Origin: Paenibacillus sp. FSL H7-0331
Lineage (GTDB): Bacteria > Bacillota > Bacilli > Paenibacillales > NBRC-103111
Direction: 5' to 3'
Length of the DNA: 64,000 bases
Assembly (NCBI RefSeq): GCF_001956045.1
Contig: NZ_MRTH01000014.1
Location: 1 to 64,000 of the forward strand
Notes under the pieces: model-generated
What the model was told of the DNA's origin: nothing
Database searches by the model: none
Seen by the model: the letters and a program-made list of their open reading frames with translations, nothing else
Program-made: the position numbers and the translations under genes
Shown: positions 1-11,030 of the stretch, in pieces
Layout of the letters: every line of letters starts with the position of its first letter
Position numbering within the stretch: the stretch's first letter is position 1

Positions 1-76
1 AACAATCCGCTCGACTTGCATGTATTAGGCACGCCGCCAGCGTTCGTCCTGAGCCAGGATCAAACTCTCCATTAAG
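1..76 (-). rRNA. 16S rRNA gene, 5' end only
   Basis: Read on the minus strand, positions 71-1 give the canonical bacterial 16S start: the AGAGTTTGATCCTGGCTCAG primer region, then GACGAACGCTGGCGG and CATGCAAGTCGAGCG. The gene runs off the left edge of the window, so only about 75 nt of the roughly 1.5 kb gene are present. The mature 5' end is placed at about 76 by analogy with Bacillus and could be off by a few bases. It is the first gene of an rRNA operon transcribed leftward from the promoters at 266-393. Confidence 0.97.
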
Positions 77-183
77 GTACAATATTCACCAAGCGCCGAG
101 GCTCTTGATGCTAGTGTACATATTGTAAGCTTGTCTAAAGCTCAAAAATGCAAAACAACTGGCATTCAATTATCATTTGTTCA

Positions 184-197
184 GTTTTCAAAGAGCT
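184..197 (-). promoter_or_regulatory. rRNA leader boxA-like antitermination site
   Basis: On the minus strand, about 110 nt upstream of the 16S 5' end, the leader reads AGCTCTTTGAAAAC followed by TGAACA. The core matches the boxA consensus (TGCTCTTTGAAAA) bound by NusB/S10 in rRNA antitermination, and the same sequence usually precedes 16S in Bacilli. The assignment rests on sequence match and position. Confidence 0.7.
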
Positions 198-265
198 TTC
201 ATTACTCAAAAAAATAACTATTGAGTAACTATTATTTTGTCATTTGTTTACCGTGACAAGAATTT

Positions 266-294
266 ATCTTATCAGAAACAACCGACGAATGCAA
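266..294 (-). promoter_or_regulatory. rRNA operon proximal promoter
   Basis: On the minus strand TTGCAT (289-294) and TAAGAT (266-271) are separated by 17 bp, a sigma-A type arrangement about 190 bp upstream of 16S. An A/T-rich tract lies just upstream of the -35, as is usual for rRNA UP elements. It is paired with a second promoter with an identical -35 about 100 bp further up. Confidence 0.6.
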
Positions 295-363
295 CTTTTT
301 TTTATTACTTATTTTGCATTCCTTTATCGCTTCAATCACACTAGCCTCGCAGCGACAAAAAGT

Positions 364-393
364 AATGTACCACAAACGCCTTACTAAATGCAA
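364..393 (-). promoter_or_regulatory. rRNA operon distal promoter (tandem)
   Basis: On the minus strand TTGCAT (388-393) and TACATT (364-369) are separated by 18 bp. The -35 hexamer is the same as in the proximal promoter, which supports a tandem P1/P2 rRNA promoter pair. The rest of the gene-free stretch 394-599 shows nothing recognisable. Confidence 0.45.
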
Positions 394-599
394 CTACTTT
401 TTTGAATTTTATTTCTTCACTCTCTGTTGCCGATCACTAATGGTATTCTAGCGCCGAATTCCAGCTATTGCTTATGATGCTGCTTTCGGGAAAAATCATA
501 CCTGTGTTGTATAAATAAAGTGCTTTAGATAGGTCAAACCGCAGCACCCTGATAAACTGCACAGATGACTACCTTAAGAATGCTTCTTATACAAAGAAA

Positions 600-634
600 C
601 GGAGAAAGGTCCTTTCTCAGAAGGACTCCCTCCG
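600..634 (-). terminator. Rho-independent terminator of the ligA operon
   Basis: A G/C-rich stem (CGGAGAAAGGTCCTT pairing with AAGGACTCCCTCCG, with a mismatch/bulge) is followed on the minus strand by TTTCTTTGT. It lies about 30 bp after the ligA stop codon. Confidence 0.65.
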
Positions 635-666
635 CTGTCTTTTTACGGTATTCGCTATCACAAAAA

Positions 667-2703
<2,037 letters not shown>

Positions 2704-2766
2704 TCAAGGTTCGACTATGTAAAAATCGGCGCCTCATTGTTGCGAAGCGCCTTGATGTAGAAACTT

Positions 2767-5136
2767 TTATTCATTATACCTGGTAATTGGTGCAAACTTG
2801 GCAAGGAGACGCTTCAAACCCGTAGGTGCAGGAAAAGCAATCTGCAGTTCTGTATCATCACCTGAACCTTTGATCGTCACGACTGTGCCAATTCCCCATT
2901 TACCATGTGCTACCTTGTCGCCTGTTTTGTAATCAGTCACCTGAGCACCACTGCCCGCTCCCGTTTGATCACCCGGAGTGGCTGAACGAACCGTAACGCC
3001 GGAAGAAGGGCTGCCTGTTCCTGTGCGGAAAGTAACGCTTTTACCTGCTCCAGGGGCGGCCGCTCCGCCACCATAACTGCTGCTTGAGGAACCGAAGCCT
3101 CCGCCAGTGCTTCCATAACGGCCTTCTTTATTCCCCCAGGAGGGACTGCTTGAACGACCACCAATTACACCAGCAGGCGCCGCCATTTCCAGCAATTCCT
3201 CAGGAATCTCTTTGAGAAAACGTGAGGGTGCATTCATATTGGTCCGTCCGAACAATGTACGCATTCTGGCACACGTTAAGAACAGCTCCTGCTCAGCCCG
3301 AGTAATACCCACATAAGCAAGTCTGCGCTCCTCCTCCAGCTCCTCATAATCGTTAGCCGCACGGCTATGAGGGAAGACCCCTTCTTCCATACCAACAATA
3401 AACACAACAGGGAATTCCAGTCCCTTGGCACTGTGCATGGTCATGAGTACGACGGCATTGCCGGAATCGGCTTTTTCCTCCTCAGTTTCGTTCATTGTAT
3501 CGATGTCGGCAATTAAGGCGAGGTCCGTCAGAAAAGCAATCAGGGTTTTATCTTCATTGCGCTTTTCGAATTCCATGGTTACGGATAAAAACTCATCGAT
3601 ATTTTCCAGCCTTGCGGTGGATTCGATTGTTTTTTCACGCTGCAGCTCGATTCGGTACTGAGTCAGTTCGAGCAGCTTTTCTGTAAGCTCAGTCACAGAT
3701 AAATAATCAACCATCCGGTGCATGTTATCTATCATTTCGCGAAAATCGGTTAACGCATGTTTGGCTTTGGCACCTATTTCCATGCCATCAATATCCTCCA
3801 GCTGTGCAAACAAGGAAATCCCCCGGCGAGCTGCTGCTTCCGTCAATCGTTCTACAGTCGTGTCCCCGATACCACGCTTGGGCACATTAACAACACGGAC
3901 AAAGGAAATATCATCATTCGGATTGGAAATTAACCGCAAATAGGCGAGAATATCTTTGATTTCTTTACGATCATAGAACTTGATGCCGCCGATGATCTGA
4001 TAAGGTATATCGGATTTAATCAGTATTTCCTCAATGACCCGCGATTGTGCATTGGTACGGTATAAAATCGCATGATCCTGATATCTTTTGCCCTTATCCA
4101 CACGTTTCTTGACTTCACTTGTAATGAAGTAGCCTTCCTCATGCTCAGAATCAGCCTGATAAAAACGGATTAGGGCACCACCGTCCTTGCTCGTCCACAG
4201 ATTCTTCGCTTTGCGACCTGCATTGTTTGCAATCACTTTATTGGCCGCATTCAGTATGTTCGAGGTGGAACGATAATTTTGCTCAAGCAGAATCGTTGTG
4301 GCATTCGGATAATCGTTCTCAAAGTTCATAATATTGCTAATATCGGCACCACGCCACCGATAAATCGATTGGTCACTGTCACCTACAACACAAATACGCT
4401 TATGCTTGTCCGCCAGCATTAAACAAAGCATATACTGCGCTTTGTTCGTATCCTGATATTCATCCACGTGAATATATTGAAATTTATTTTGATAAAAATC
4501 AAGTACATCCGGCTCTTCCTTGAACAGTTGGATCGTTACCATTATCAAATCGTCGAAATCGAGCGAGTTGTTATGCTTAAGCTTTTTTTGATACAGCTTG
4601 TATACCTTGGCCACGACACCGTCAAAATAATCGCCGATTGCGTTTTCGACCATTTCTGGTGTTTTCAATTCATTTTTGAAAGCTCCCATTGCAGCCTGAA
4701 CCGCTTTGGGCTCGAACTTTTTGGGATCAAAGTTAAGTTCCTTCATGCATGCTTTAATAACAGACAGTTGGTCGCCGGAATCCAGAATCGTGAAATTGGA
4801 CGTAAATCCAATTCGGGAAATATCCTTGCGCAGCATCCGCACACACATCGAGTGGAACGTCGATACCCAAATATCACGACCACCAGGACCTACCAGCTTG
4901 CTGACGCGATCCTGCATTTCACGGGCCGCTTTGTTCGTAAACGTAAGGGCAAGAATGCTCCATGGAGCCGCCTTGCGAGTTGCAATTAAATAAGCAATCC
5001 GGTGCGTCAGCACACGGGTCTTGCCGCTACCGGCTCCAGCCATTATCAGAAGAGGTCCATCAACCGTCTCAACGGCTTGCTTTTGCGGGGGGTTCAAGGT
5101 TTGTATCGAAGCAAAAACATCAATCGTTTCATTCAT
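2767..5136 (-). CDS. pcrA: ATP-dependent DNA helicase PcrA (UvrD/Rep family)
   Basis: Superfamily 1A 3'-5' helicase used in excision repair, plasmid replication and clearing of RecA or RNA polymerase from DNA. The 789 aa protein has Walker [10 protein letters not shown] at about 33-41, the Walker B motif DEYQDTN, motif [16 protein letters not shown], motif IV QNYRS and the C-terminal motif [13 protein letters not shown]. The last 50 residues ([16 protein letters not shown]) form the Tudor-like domain that contacts RNA polymerase in PcrA/UvrD. Between helicase core and Tudor-like domain is a low-complexity Gly/Ser/Thr linker (about 675-740), longer than in B. subtilis. It lies 37 bp downstream of pcrB. 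Confidence 0.97.
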   Translation of the reverse strand: MNETIDVFASIQTLNPPQKQAVETVDGPLLIMAGAGSGKTRVLTHRIAYLIATRKAAPWSILALTFTNKAAREMQDRVSKLVGPGGRDIWVSTFHSMCVRMLRKDISRIGFTSNFTILDSGDQLSVIKACMKELNFDPKKFEPKAVQAAMGAFKNELKTPEMVENAIGDYFDGVVAKVYKLYQKKLKHNNSLDFDDLIMVTIQLFKEEPDVLDFYQNKFQYIHVDEYQDTNKAQYMLCLMLADKHKRICVVGDSDQSIYRWRGADISNIMNFENDYPNATTILLEQNYRSTSNILNAANKVIANNAGRKAKNLWTSKDGGALIRFYQADSEHEEGYFITSEVKKRVDKGKRYQDHAILYRTNAQSRVIEEILIKSDIPYQIIGGIKFYDRKEIKDILAYLRLISNPNDDISFVRVVNVPKRGIGDTTVERLTEAAARRGISLFAQLEDIDGMEIGAKAKHALTDFREMIDNMHRMVDYLSVTELTEKLLELTQYRIELQREKTIESTARLENIDEFLSVTMEFEKRNEDKTLIAFLTDLALIADIDTMNETEEEKADSGNAVVLMTMHSAKGLEFPVVFIVGMEEGVFPHSRAANDYEELEEERRLAYVGITRAEQELFLTCARMRTLFGRTNMNAPSRFLKEIPEELLEMAAPAGVIGGRSSSPSWGNKEGRYGSTGGGFGSSSSSYGGGAAAPGAGKSVTFRTGTGSPSSGVTVRSATPGDQTGAGSGAQVTDYKTGDKVAHGKWGIGTVVTIKGSGDDTELQIAFPAPTGLKRLLAKFAPITRYNE

Positions 5137-5173
5137 TTCGTATCTACTCCTTTATTACGGCTAGCTACTGCTG

Positions 5174-5866
5174 TTAACGGTCTTTAACCGCCTGTACGGT
5201 AGCCAGTGCCTGTTCAAATGCATCATACACCGCGTTGCCTACAACTATGGTATCCGCAGCCTTAGCGGCCTCATGGGCCCGATCCGGGCCATCAATTCCC
5301 CCGCCGTAGAACAACCGTGCATGTTTAATAACCTCACGTGCTTTAGACACAAGCCTCATATCGCCGAACATTCCACTGTACTCCATATATACAATTGGGC
5401 ACCGGAACAGCTGATCTGCCATTCGCGCATAAGCCTCTACATCTTTGACATCCAAATCAGTGTCGGCTTGTGTAACCTGTGCAGCCGTTGATTCCTTATT
5501 CATCATAATGTAGCCTTCCGTCACAACCTGCTTCCAATCCAGCAGTGCACCGTATTCACGCAGAGCCTGATGATGATGCCCAACAATCCAATTCGTATCC
5601 CGGGTATTCAAAACAATAGGAATAAAAAATAAATCAAAGCCAGGTACAATCGCTTCCTGAGTGGAAATTTCCAGTACACAAGGCACTTCGTATCTGCGAA
5701 TTCGCGCCAGTAGATCGACTGTGTTATCAAAGGTAACACCTGAAGAACCGCCTACCAAGATGCCATCTGTTCCGGACAAGCACAAACGATCCAGCTGTTC
5801 GTCCGACAGCTCCCGATCCGGGTCCAGCTTGAAAGTATGCTTCCACTGCTTCATATCTACTAGCAA
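5174..5866 (-). CDS. pcrB: Heptaprenylglyceryl phosphate synthase PcrB
   Basis: TIM-barrel prenyltransferase that joins heptaprenyl diphosphate to glycerol-1-phosphate to make an archaeal-type ether lipid in Bacillales. Recognised motifs: WKHTFKLDP at the N-terminus, SGTDGILVGGSSGVT, PCVLEIS, PGFDLFFIPIVLN, VYMEYSG, LFYGGGI and DTIVVGNAVY (G1P-phosphate-binding loops). The open frame runs up to 5914, but I choose the TTG at 5866. It has AGGGGG nine bases upstream and gives 230 aa starting MLVDMKQWKHTFKLDP, which lines up with the start of B. subtilis PcrB (about 228 aa). An ATG at 5854 is the alternative. First gene of pcrB-pcrA-ligA. Confidence 0.92.
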   Translation of the reverse strand: MLVDMKQWKHTFKLDPDRELSDEQLDRLCLSGTDGILVGGSSGVTFDNTVDLLARIRRYEVPCVLEISTQEAIVPGFDLFFIPIVLNTRDTNWIVGHHHQALREYGALLDWKQVVTEGYIMMNKESTAAQVTQADTDLDVKDVEAYARMADQLFRCPIVYMEYSGMFGDMRLVSKAREVIKHARLFYGGGIDGPDRAHEAAKAADTIVVGNAVYDAFEQALATVQAVKDR

Positions 5867-6148
5867 AAGGCCGTGCCCCCTAAGCATTCGTTCTATAATT
5901 AGCTGCGCTATCATACTCGATTATGACGCTATAAAAATTAGTCTATGCTACACAACCACAGGTGTCAAATGGCTATTACCGGATCACCAACTGATCCCAG
6001 GCCATCCTGAAGACTACTCATGCTGCGATAAAAATTACATTGAGAGGTGAACATGATAGGAAAAGAAATCGAAGCATATACGCAAAAAGAGTAAGCGATA
6101 AGTGTGATATACATTTCATTATACAGGAGCGATCATATGTTCTCAACG
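5867..6148. other. Gene-poor interval upstream of pcrB
   Basis: No supported gene. A 13-codon plus-strand ORF (6053-6094) has a good ribosome site (GAGAGGTGAAC), but it is too short to judge and has no recognisable sequence. The promoter of pcrB must lie here (minus strand) but I could not pick a convincing hexamer pair. Confidence 0.4.
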
Positions 6149-6181
6149 AAAAAAAGACCCCGCTAGCTCATAGCCGGAGTC
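6149..6181 (-). terminator. Terminator after the coat gene pair
   Basis: On the minus strand GACTCCGGC pairs with GCGGGGTC around a short loop, followed by seven Ts. It lies about 20 bp past the stop of the gene at 6201. Confidence 0.75.
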
Positions 6182-6200
6182 TGCCTTGTTATTAAGTAAA

Positions 6201-7064
6201 TTACAATATATATTTGCCGCTCGAATCGTTTGTCCGATTGGCCGTTGGCTGCGACGTTGATCCCTGTGAGGAGCTGTCACCTTCCTGATTATCTGTCCAA
6301 TTAAAGCTATTGCCCCCGCGTGTGGCTTCATGACTCTCAGAGCCTGCAAACTTGGCGCTGGAAGCTCCTGTGACCGAGGAAGCGGTTGAATAAGAAGTCT
6401 GGTTCTGCCCGTAGCCAGACCCGCTGCTTTGCGTTGGGTTCATGCCCGAATTGGAACCCATATTCGAGTACCCGGACGAATAACCTTGTCCATAGCTACT
6501 TGGACCAGAAGAGTTATTCGCCCCCTGAGATCCGTAAGAACCTTGATTCCCTTGATTGCCCGAATATGCGGAATTGGACGGGTACGAGTAGGCCTGCGTC
6601 TGTTGGTAAGGCTGATAGGATTGATAGGCCTGCTGCTCTACTTGATGCTGGTATAAGCCAGCCCCAGAAGTATTTGCTTGCTGCAAGGCTTGCTGTACAT
6701 TGGAGTGCAGCTGCTCAACCTTACTGCTTTGCTGCTGCAGCTGCTGCTGGACTTCTTGCTGCGGGGCCATTTGGACCGATCCATAGCCGTTCATTTGTGA
6801 AAGCACACCGAACAGTTGGGTTTGATCCTGCATCGTTTCATTCGCAAGCTTTTGAAAGGTTTGACATAGAACTGGATTGACCGCTTCCAAAGCCGCTGTC
6901 GTATACTCGCGCGCGCACCGCTTCAGCTCGGATAATAACAGGTTACCCCAATCCAGTTCCTCCAGTACATTACCCTGTTGATTTTGTTGGCCTTGCTGAT
7001 TTTGTTGAGCTTGTTGTCCTTGTTGATTAAATGCCTGTTGGTTCCCATAGTTTGATTGATACAT
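6201..7064 (-). CDS. CotF-family spore coat protein with Gln/Ser/Gly/Tyr-rich tail
   Basis: Predicted spore coat protein. Residues about 35-95 (DWGNLLLSELKRCAREYTT ... VLCQTFQKLANETM) match the helical Coat_F domain with its conserved LLxELK and late helical segment. The remainder is low complexity: a Gln-rich N-terminus and a long Ser/Gly/Tyr/Asn-rich tail (about 140-287) typical of self-assembling coat proteins. The open frame begins at a GTG at 7076, but that codon lies within the ribosome site AGGAGGTG. The ATG at 7064 has AGGAGG at good spacing and is chosen (287 aa). It lies 23 bp after a small partner gene, so the two are probably co-transcribed during sporulation. Confidence 0.8.
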   Translation of the reverse strand: MYQSNYGNQQAFNQQGQQAQQNQQGQQNQQGNVLEELDWGNLLLSELKRCAREYTTAALEAVNPVLCQTFQKLANETMQDQTQLFGVLSQMNGYGSVQMAPQQEVQQQLQQQSSKVEQLHSNVQQALQQANTSGAGLYQHQVEQQAYQSYQPYQQTQAYSYPSNSAYSGNQGNQGSYGSQGANNSSGPSSYGQGYSSGYSNMGSNSGMNPTQSSGSGYGQNQTSYSTASSVTGASSAKFAGSESHEATRGGNSFNWTDNQEGDSSSQGSTSQPTANRTNDSSGKYIL

Positions 7065-7087
7065 TGAGTCTAACACCTCCTATCGGT

Positions 7088-7339
7088 TTAGTGGGTCAAA
7101 TTCGTTTGCTGCTGCAGGGCACTCAGCAATTGGTCGGAATGATTGAGGCGGTCTTGAGCGATCTGCATAAATTGCTGCTTCAGCTGCGGCGTAAAAGCTT
7201 CAGTAGCTGCTTGTGCAGCCAATTTGGCCAGCAAGTCCTCGTTTTTCAAGCAATCTGTTACGTATAGCAGCTCCTTGGTGCTAATCTTTCCAGCCCCGGA
7301 TTGTTGTTGGTTGTTCTGCTGTTGTGTGTACACAGGCAT
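7088..7339 (-). CDS. Small CotF-like spore coat protein
   Basis: An 83 aa protein with a Gln/Asn-rich N-terminus, then a helical segment ISTKELLYVTDCLKNEDLLA and QLKQQFMQIAQDRLNHSDQL. This resembles the first half of Coat_F-type proteins (a four-helix ferritin-like bundle split over two genes is common in Bacillales). It sits directly upstream of the longer coat protein with a strong AAGGAGG. The ATG at 7339 almost touches that site, so translation may start at the GTG two codons later. Function is inferred from neighbour and resemblance. Confidence 0.65.
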   Translation of the reverse strand: MPVYTQQQNNQQQSGAGKISTKELLYVTDCLKNEDLLAKLAAQAATEAFTPQLKQQFMQIAQDRLNHSDQLLSALQQQTNLTH

Positions 7340-7403
7340 TCCCTCCTTTCATAGGTTACAAAAGGTAGGTTGTCCAGTATGTGGAAATGTTATGTATGTC
7401 TAT

Positions 7404-8927
7404 TTAAAAAGTAGTCACCCCCAGCCACTCCTGTAATCGGTACATCCACTCTTTGATCCACACAGTCTTGTCCTTGAAGGCTTCATAGTCCAATGTATAA
7501 GGAGCACCTTCGTTGTTCCACAGTCGATTAAAGTATTGACGAAGCTGAAGGGCCAGCTTGCTGTCTCCAGGAGCGTTAATCCCCAGGTTGGTCTCCAAAT
7601 TCAAATCATCGAGATTACGTTCCGTGAAATTGGCCGAGCCGTTATTGACCATAATTCGATTGGTTTTATCAATAAATAGCAGCTTGGTATGGTACTGCTC
7701 GTTCGTGCCATTATACCAACGAATTTGGATTCGATTGTCTGAAGCGTTCAATAGCTCTTGGGCAACAGGTCGATTGGGTACTCCGATTTTATCTCGACCA
7801 AAAGCATTCTGGTTCGAGTCCAGGATGAGACGAAGCTCAGCTCCGCGTTTGGATGCTTCAATCATTGCCTTGATTACCTGGCGATCTGCCAAATAAAACA
7901 TCCCCATCCATACCTGATCACCAGCTCCCGCTTCAGACAACGACTGTATTACATGCTTGTAAATTTTCCCTTCGGTCAACAACTGAACTTCAATGTCACC
8001 CACCTCCAGGCCATTAGGCTTGTACTGAGGAAAAGGAATCTCTTTCCCCCCGCTCGAAAAAGTGATTACAGCCTGTTCGCTTGCCAAGGCATCCCCGATG
8101 ATATCCCCACGAACTAAAAAGGCAGAGTTGGAATTATAGGCACTGGCATCATGGGCGTTGGCTGATGGAACTATGAGTGCTCGTTCCGTAGCAATTATCT
8201 TTCGGTGGTTTGCTTTGACGTTGATAAGCTTCAAATAGGAACGCAGCGACATGGAAGGTGCTGTATCCACCATTGGGTTCGGCAGCCAGCCCTTGCCAGT
8301 TTGACCAAACCATTGAACGAATGTGCGCCAGACGGCTGAATAGGCAGGGATTGAATCACGCAGCGGATTAACATCACTGATCACAACTTCTATCCCCCCT
8401 GACTTTAATCGTGCCAGCTCTGGAGGCATAGCAGAACCATACATCGTATTGACCTCATCCGTGATAAAAATAATCGGCATCGTAGGATGTCGCTTTTTCT
8501 GCTCAAGCAGCTTCTCGGTCATCAAACCGCTAAGAGGCGTATATAAGGTCCCCTCCTTGTAGTAGCTGTTAAATAAAAACATATCGATCACAATAAACTG
8601 CTCCGCTTCGTCTATAACCTGGAACACCCTATCAAAAATCATCGTTTCCTGCACGGGCAGCACTGGGTTTTTGTAGGTCAGGTCGTAGAGAAACTCCACA
8701 TCCTTGACATAATGCACAGGACCTTCCATAGAAAGGCCCGGAGGAAGCGGTTTATGTGTCTGATAAATCATGACGATGGTTAGCCATAGAATGAGTACAC
8801 AAAGAAGAATAAGATACAACCTTCGTTTATTACGTATTCTCCGGGGTCTTGGTGGAACTGGCTCCGAGGAGGCGATGTTCAGATCATGATGAGTAGTTGA
8901 TTGCTGCTGGCTATTGTCCGCTTCCAT
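7404..8927 (-). CDS. Membrane-anchored phospholipase D-like (HKD) protein
   Basis: A 507 aa protein with a hydrophilic N-terminus, one transmembrane anchor (about 36-56) and two HKD half-sites: NHRKIIATERALIV (about residues 238-251) and YHTKLLFIDKTNRIMVNNGS (about 416-435). The pair makes one PLD-family active site. Family members include cardiolipin synthases, phospholipases and nucleases. The single anchor and large outward domain differ from the two-helix cardiolipin synthases, so a lipid- or wall-associated phosphodiesterase is likely, but the substrate cannot be told. The start has GGAGAG eight bases upstream. It follows no gene closely (360 bp gap upstream). Confidence 0.8.
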   Translation of the reverse strand: MEADNSQQQSTTHHDLNIASSEPVPPRPRRIRNKRRLYLILLCVLILWLTIVMIYQTHKPLPPGLSMEGPVHYVKDVEFLYDLTYKNPVLPVQETMIFDRVFQVIDEAEQFIVIDMFLFNSYYKEGTLYTPLSGLMTEKLLEQKKRHPTMPIIFITDEVNTMYGSAMPPELARLKSGGIEVVISDVNPLRDSIPAYSAVWRTFVQWFGQTGKGWLPNPMVDTAPSMSLRSYLKLINVKANHRKIIATERALIVPSANAHDASAYNSNSAFLVRGDIIGDALASEQAVITFSSGGKEIPFPQYKPNGLEVGDIEVQLLTEGKIYKHVIQSLSEAGAGDQVWMGMFYLADRQVIKAMIEASKRGAELRLILDSNQNAFGRDKIGVPNRPVAQELLNASDNRIQIRWYNGTNEQYHTKLLFIDKTNRIMVNNGSANFTERNLDDLNLETNLGINAPGDSKLALQLRQYFNRLWNNEGAPYTLDYEAFKDKTVWIKEWMYRLQEWLGVTTF

Positions 8928-9102
8928 CGAGCCTCTCTCCTTCAGTTATGATACTTTTCTAAAATATTGAGCTCCACCGATCAGGAGGGCAGTATTCATA
9001 CTTACATACCTTTCTAAGCAGCCTTCTGAAACATACGCAAATCCTTGATAACAAAAGCAAGTCCTCTTTCAGTCGGTCTGCCAGACGCATACAAAAAGCA
9101 AA

Positions 9103-9127
9103 GTTTCATTTCCAGAAGAGCGGGTAA
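9103..9127 (+). promoter_or_regulatory. Possible sigma-B-like promoter of the stress gene
   Basis: In the gene-free stretch 8928-9287, GTTTCA (9103-9108) and GGGTAA (9122-9127) are 13 bp apart, close to the general-stress consensus GTTTAA-N13/14-GGGTAT. They lie 160 bp upstream of a general-stress-type gene. A tandem 10-bp repeat (AAGGTATTCA twice, near 9162-9180) lies between promoter and gene. Whether this organism has a sigma-B-type factor cannot be told from the window; a related sporulation sigma factor could also read such a site. Confidence 0.4.
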
Positions 9128-9287
9128 ATACATAGTGCAACGAGCGTTACAAAGCACAACAAGGTATTCAAAGGTATTCAAATGCAGCGTATTGGATACA
9201 GGCTAGGAGACCCTCTAGTAGGAGCTTAAGCAATGAAGTGAACGGGTTTAACCGATTCAGCAACCATAATCCAGGGAGGTAATAATC

Positions 9288-9827
9288 ATGAATAACGAAA
9301 AGAAAATTGTTGGTGTTTTCAAGTCGGAGCAGGAAGCTGTGAAAGCGATCGAATCTTTGAAACGTCAGGGCTATACATCGGACGATATTTCAATTATTGC
9401 CAGAAATAAGGATGATATTGCTGCTGTAACGGATCAAACCGGAACAAAAGCTCCAGAAGGCCTGGCGACTGGTGCGGCTACTGGAGGTTTGTTAGGCGGA
9501 GCTGCTGGCTTGCTGGCAGGTCTTGGATTGCTGGCTATTCCGGGAATCGGACCGATTCTTGCAGCAGGTCCTATAGCAGCTACACTTACAGGTGCAGCCG
9601 TGGGAGCAGGAGCAGGAGGACTGGTTGGCGGATTAATCGGTTTGGGCATTCCTGAGGATGAGGCTCGACAGTATAACAATTATGTCGATGAGGGCAATAT
9701 CCTCGTGCTGGTCGATTCTGATGCAAATCGTGATAACTATACGTACGACACGTTCCGTGAAAATAATTCATTGAACTCCAATACTTATGATCGATCCATG
9801 AACACGACAGGCAATCGATACAATTAA
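9288..9827 (+). CDS. General stress protein, YflT-like domain with glycine-zipper
   Basis: A 179 aa protein. Residues 1-60 (KIVGVFKSEQEAVKAIESLK ... DDISIIARNKDDI) match the heat-induced YflT/general stress protein 17M domain of Bacillus. Residues about 65-125 are a Gly/Ala-rich hydrophobic stretch with GxxxG spacing (a glycine zipper), probably membrane-associating. The tail is polar and Asn/Tyr-rich. The start is firm: GGGAGG lies nine bases upstream of the ATG. It stands alone on the plus strand between minus-strand blocks, with its own terminator. The biochemical role of the family is unknown. Confidence 0.8.
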   Translation: MNNEKKIVGVFKSEQEAVKAIESLKRQGYTSDDISIIARNKDDIAAVTDQTGTKAPEGLATGAATGGLLGGAAGLLAGLGLLAIPGIGPILAAGPIAATLTGAAVGAGAGGLVGGLIGLGIPEDEARQYNNYVDEGNILVLVDSDANRDNYTYDTFRENNSLNSNTYDRSMNTTGNRYN

Positions 9828-9863
9828 CTGTAAGCCTGAGGTTACTATTCATAGTTTCAACTC

Positions 9864-9897
9864 AAAGACTGTACTCATCTATTGGGTACAGTTTTTG
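9864..9897 (+). terminator. Terminator of the general stress gene
   Basis: ACTGTAC and GTACAGT form a perfect 7-bp stem with an 11-nt loop, followed by TTTTTGGG; 40 bp after the stop codon. Confidence 0.8.
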
Positions 9898-9975
9898 GGT
9901 TGAGCATGTATACACAGCTTGATCCTGTTTCCAGCAGAGTAATTCTTTAATCGAACAAGCTTGAGGTAAGCAGAA

Positions 9976-10013
9976 AGAACCCGTATACGGCCCTGATGGG
10001 CGATACGGGTTCT
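9976..10013 (-). terminator. Terminator of the Gld-like ABC operon
   Basis: A long stem (AGAACCCGTAT..GGCCC, TGAT loop, GGGC.ATACGGGTTCT) followed on the minus strand by TTCTGC. It lies 40 bp beyond the DUF4340 gene. The T-run is poor, so it may work in both directions as a barrier between convergent genes. Confidence 0.65.
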
Positions 10014-10055
10014 ATTCAGGTCTCTATTTGGAATCGTCAGGATTCCTTTCACTGA

Positions 10056-11030
10056 TTATTGGGCCGCTTTGGGCTGCTCTGCCGTTGGCTGCCCCTCTGT
10101 CTGTGCTGGAGGGGCTGGCGGATTGCCTTTGTCTGCGAGCTCCTGAATGGAAGCCGCTGGAATGGCATAAGCCCACTCGCTGCCTTCCTTACTGAACCAT
10201 ACGGTGTCCTGCTGCTGCTTGCCAAGATAGACCTCCGTGGTTTCCTTCTTCGCTGCATCGACCAGCTTGACCTCTACACGAAGCTCAGGCGCATCCAGCT
10301 TGATCTCTGCCGTGCGTTTGGCCGATTGCTCAGTACTGAGCATCTGCAGCTTGTCGATAACCTGGGTCGCATCTGCAGCCTTCAGCGTCTGTTCACCAAG
10401 CTTCCAGTCGGACTCGTACGATTTTTTGTCAGCATCGACCTTGGTCAAGATCCATTTCTGTCCTTTCCAATCCACAGTCATGGCTCGCAGCTGCTCATAA
10501 TCAAGTTTAACCGGATTTTTATCCATAAAGTCGATTTGGCTCAGGGTAAGCGGCTGTGTCTTCGTATCACTGAGCTGGAATACCTCCGGTGAGCCGCTGA
10601 ACATCGCATAATGGAAACCTTGAATGGCTACCGGGTCACCTACACTAAGCGTATGGACAGTACCATTTTGCAGCGTGACTTTGAACTGCTGCGATGGCTT
10701 GGCAAGTCCAAATGGCGCCAAATCGGCCGCATTTGCATCTACTGTTTTATCTTTGCTGAGGGAAATGAAAGATTCAACCCAACCATCCGCGCTAAACTTA
10801 TCGAGTGGCAGAGGGGATGGCTTCGTCATCGTCCAATTCCCGTCTTTACGCTGCATTTCAATCTCGTTATCGCCATTTTTTATTGAATAACTCGCTACTT
10901 CGTCCTTATTAATTGTGGCAAGTGCTACTGATGGTTCCGGCTTCTCCTTGAAAAAATCCTTGCTCTGGGCATACCAGAAGCCACCAATACACAGGATCAC
11001 AAGTATAAGTGTCGGAATGAGTCGCTTCAT
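10056..11030 (-). CDS. DUF4340 lipid-face protein of a Gld-type ABC system
   Basis: A 324 aa protein with an N-terminal signal anchor (LIPTLILVILCIGGFWYA) and an extracytoplasmic body containing the DUF4340 pattern (KDEVASYSIKNGDNEIEMQR, FGLAKPSQQF, HTLSVGDP). A Gln/Pro/Ala-rich tail ends the protein. DUF4340 proteins commonly sit with GldG-like and ABC-2 subunits; their role is unknown. The frame opens at 11051, but the ATG at 11030 has GAGGAGG at correct spacing and overlaps the upstream stop as ATGA, showing translational coupling. It is the last gene of the four-gene operon 14464-10056. Confidence 0.8.
   Translation of the reverse strand: MKRLIPTLILVILCIGGFWYAQSKDFFKEKPEPSVALATINKDEVASYSIKNGDNEIEMQRKDGNWTMTKPSPLPLDKFSADGWVESFISLSKDKTVDANAADLAPFGLAKPSQQFKVTLQNGTVHTLSVGDPVAIQGFHYAMFSGSPEVFQLSDTKTQPLTLSQIDFMDKNPVKLDYEQLRAMTVDWKGQKWILTKVDADKKSYESDWKLGEQTLKAADATQVIDKLQMLSTEQSAKRTAEIKLDAPELRVEVKLVDAAKKETTEVYLGKQQQDTVWFSKEGSEWAYAIPAASIQELADKGNPPAPPAQTEGQPTAEQPKAAQ

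Noticed and set aside
6053..6094. A 13-codon plus-strand ORF with a good ribosome site
   Set aside because: Too short to judge, no recognisable sequence or conserved context.
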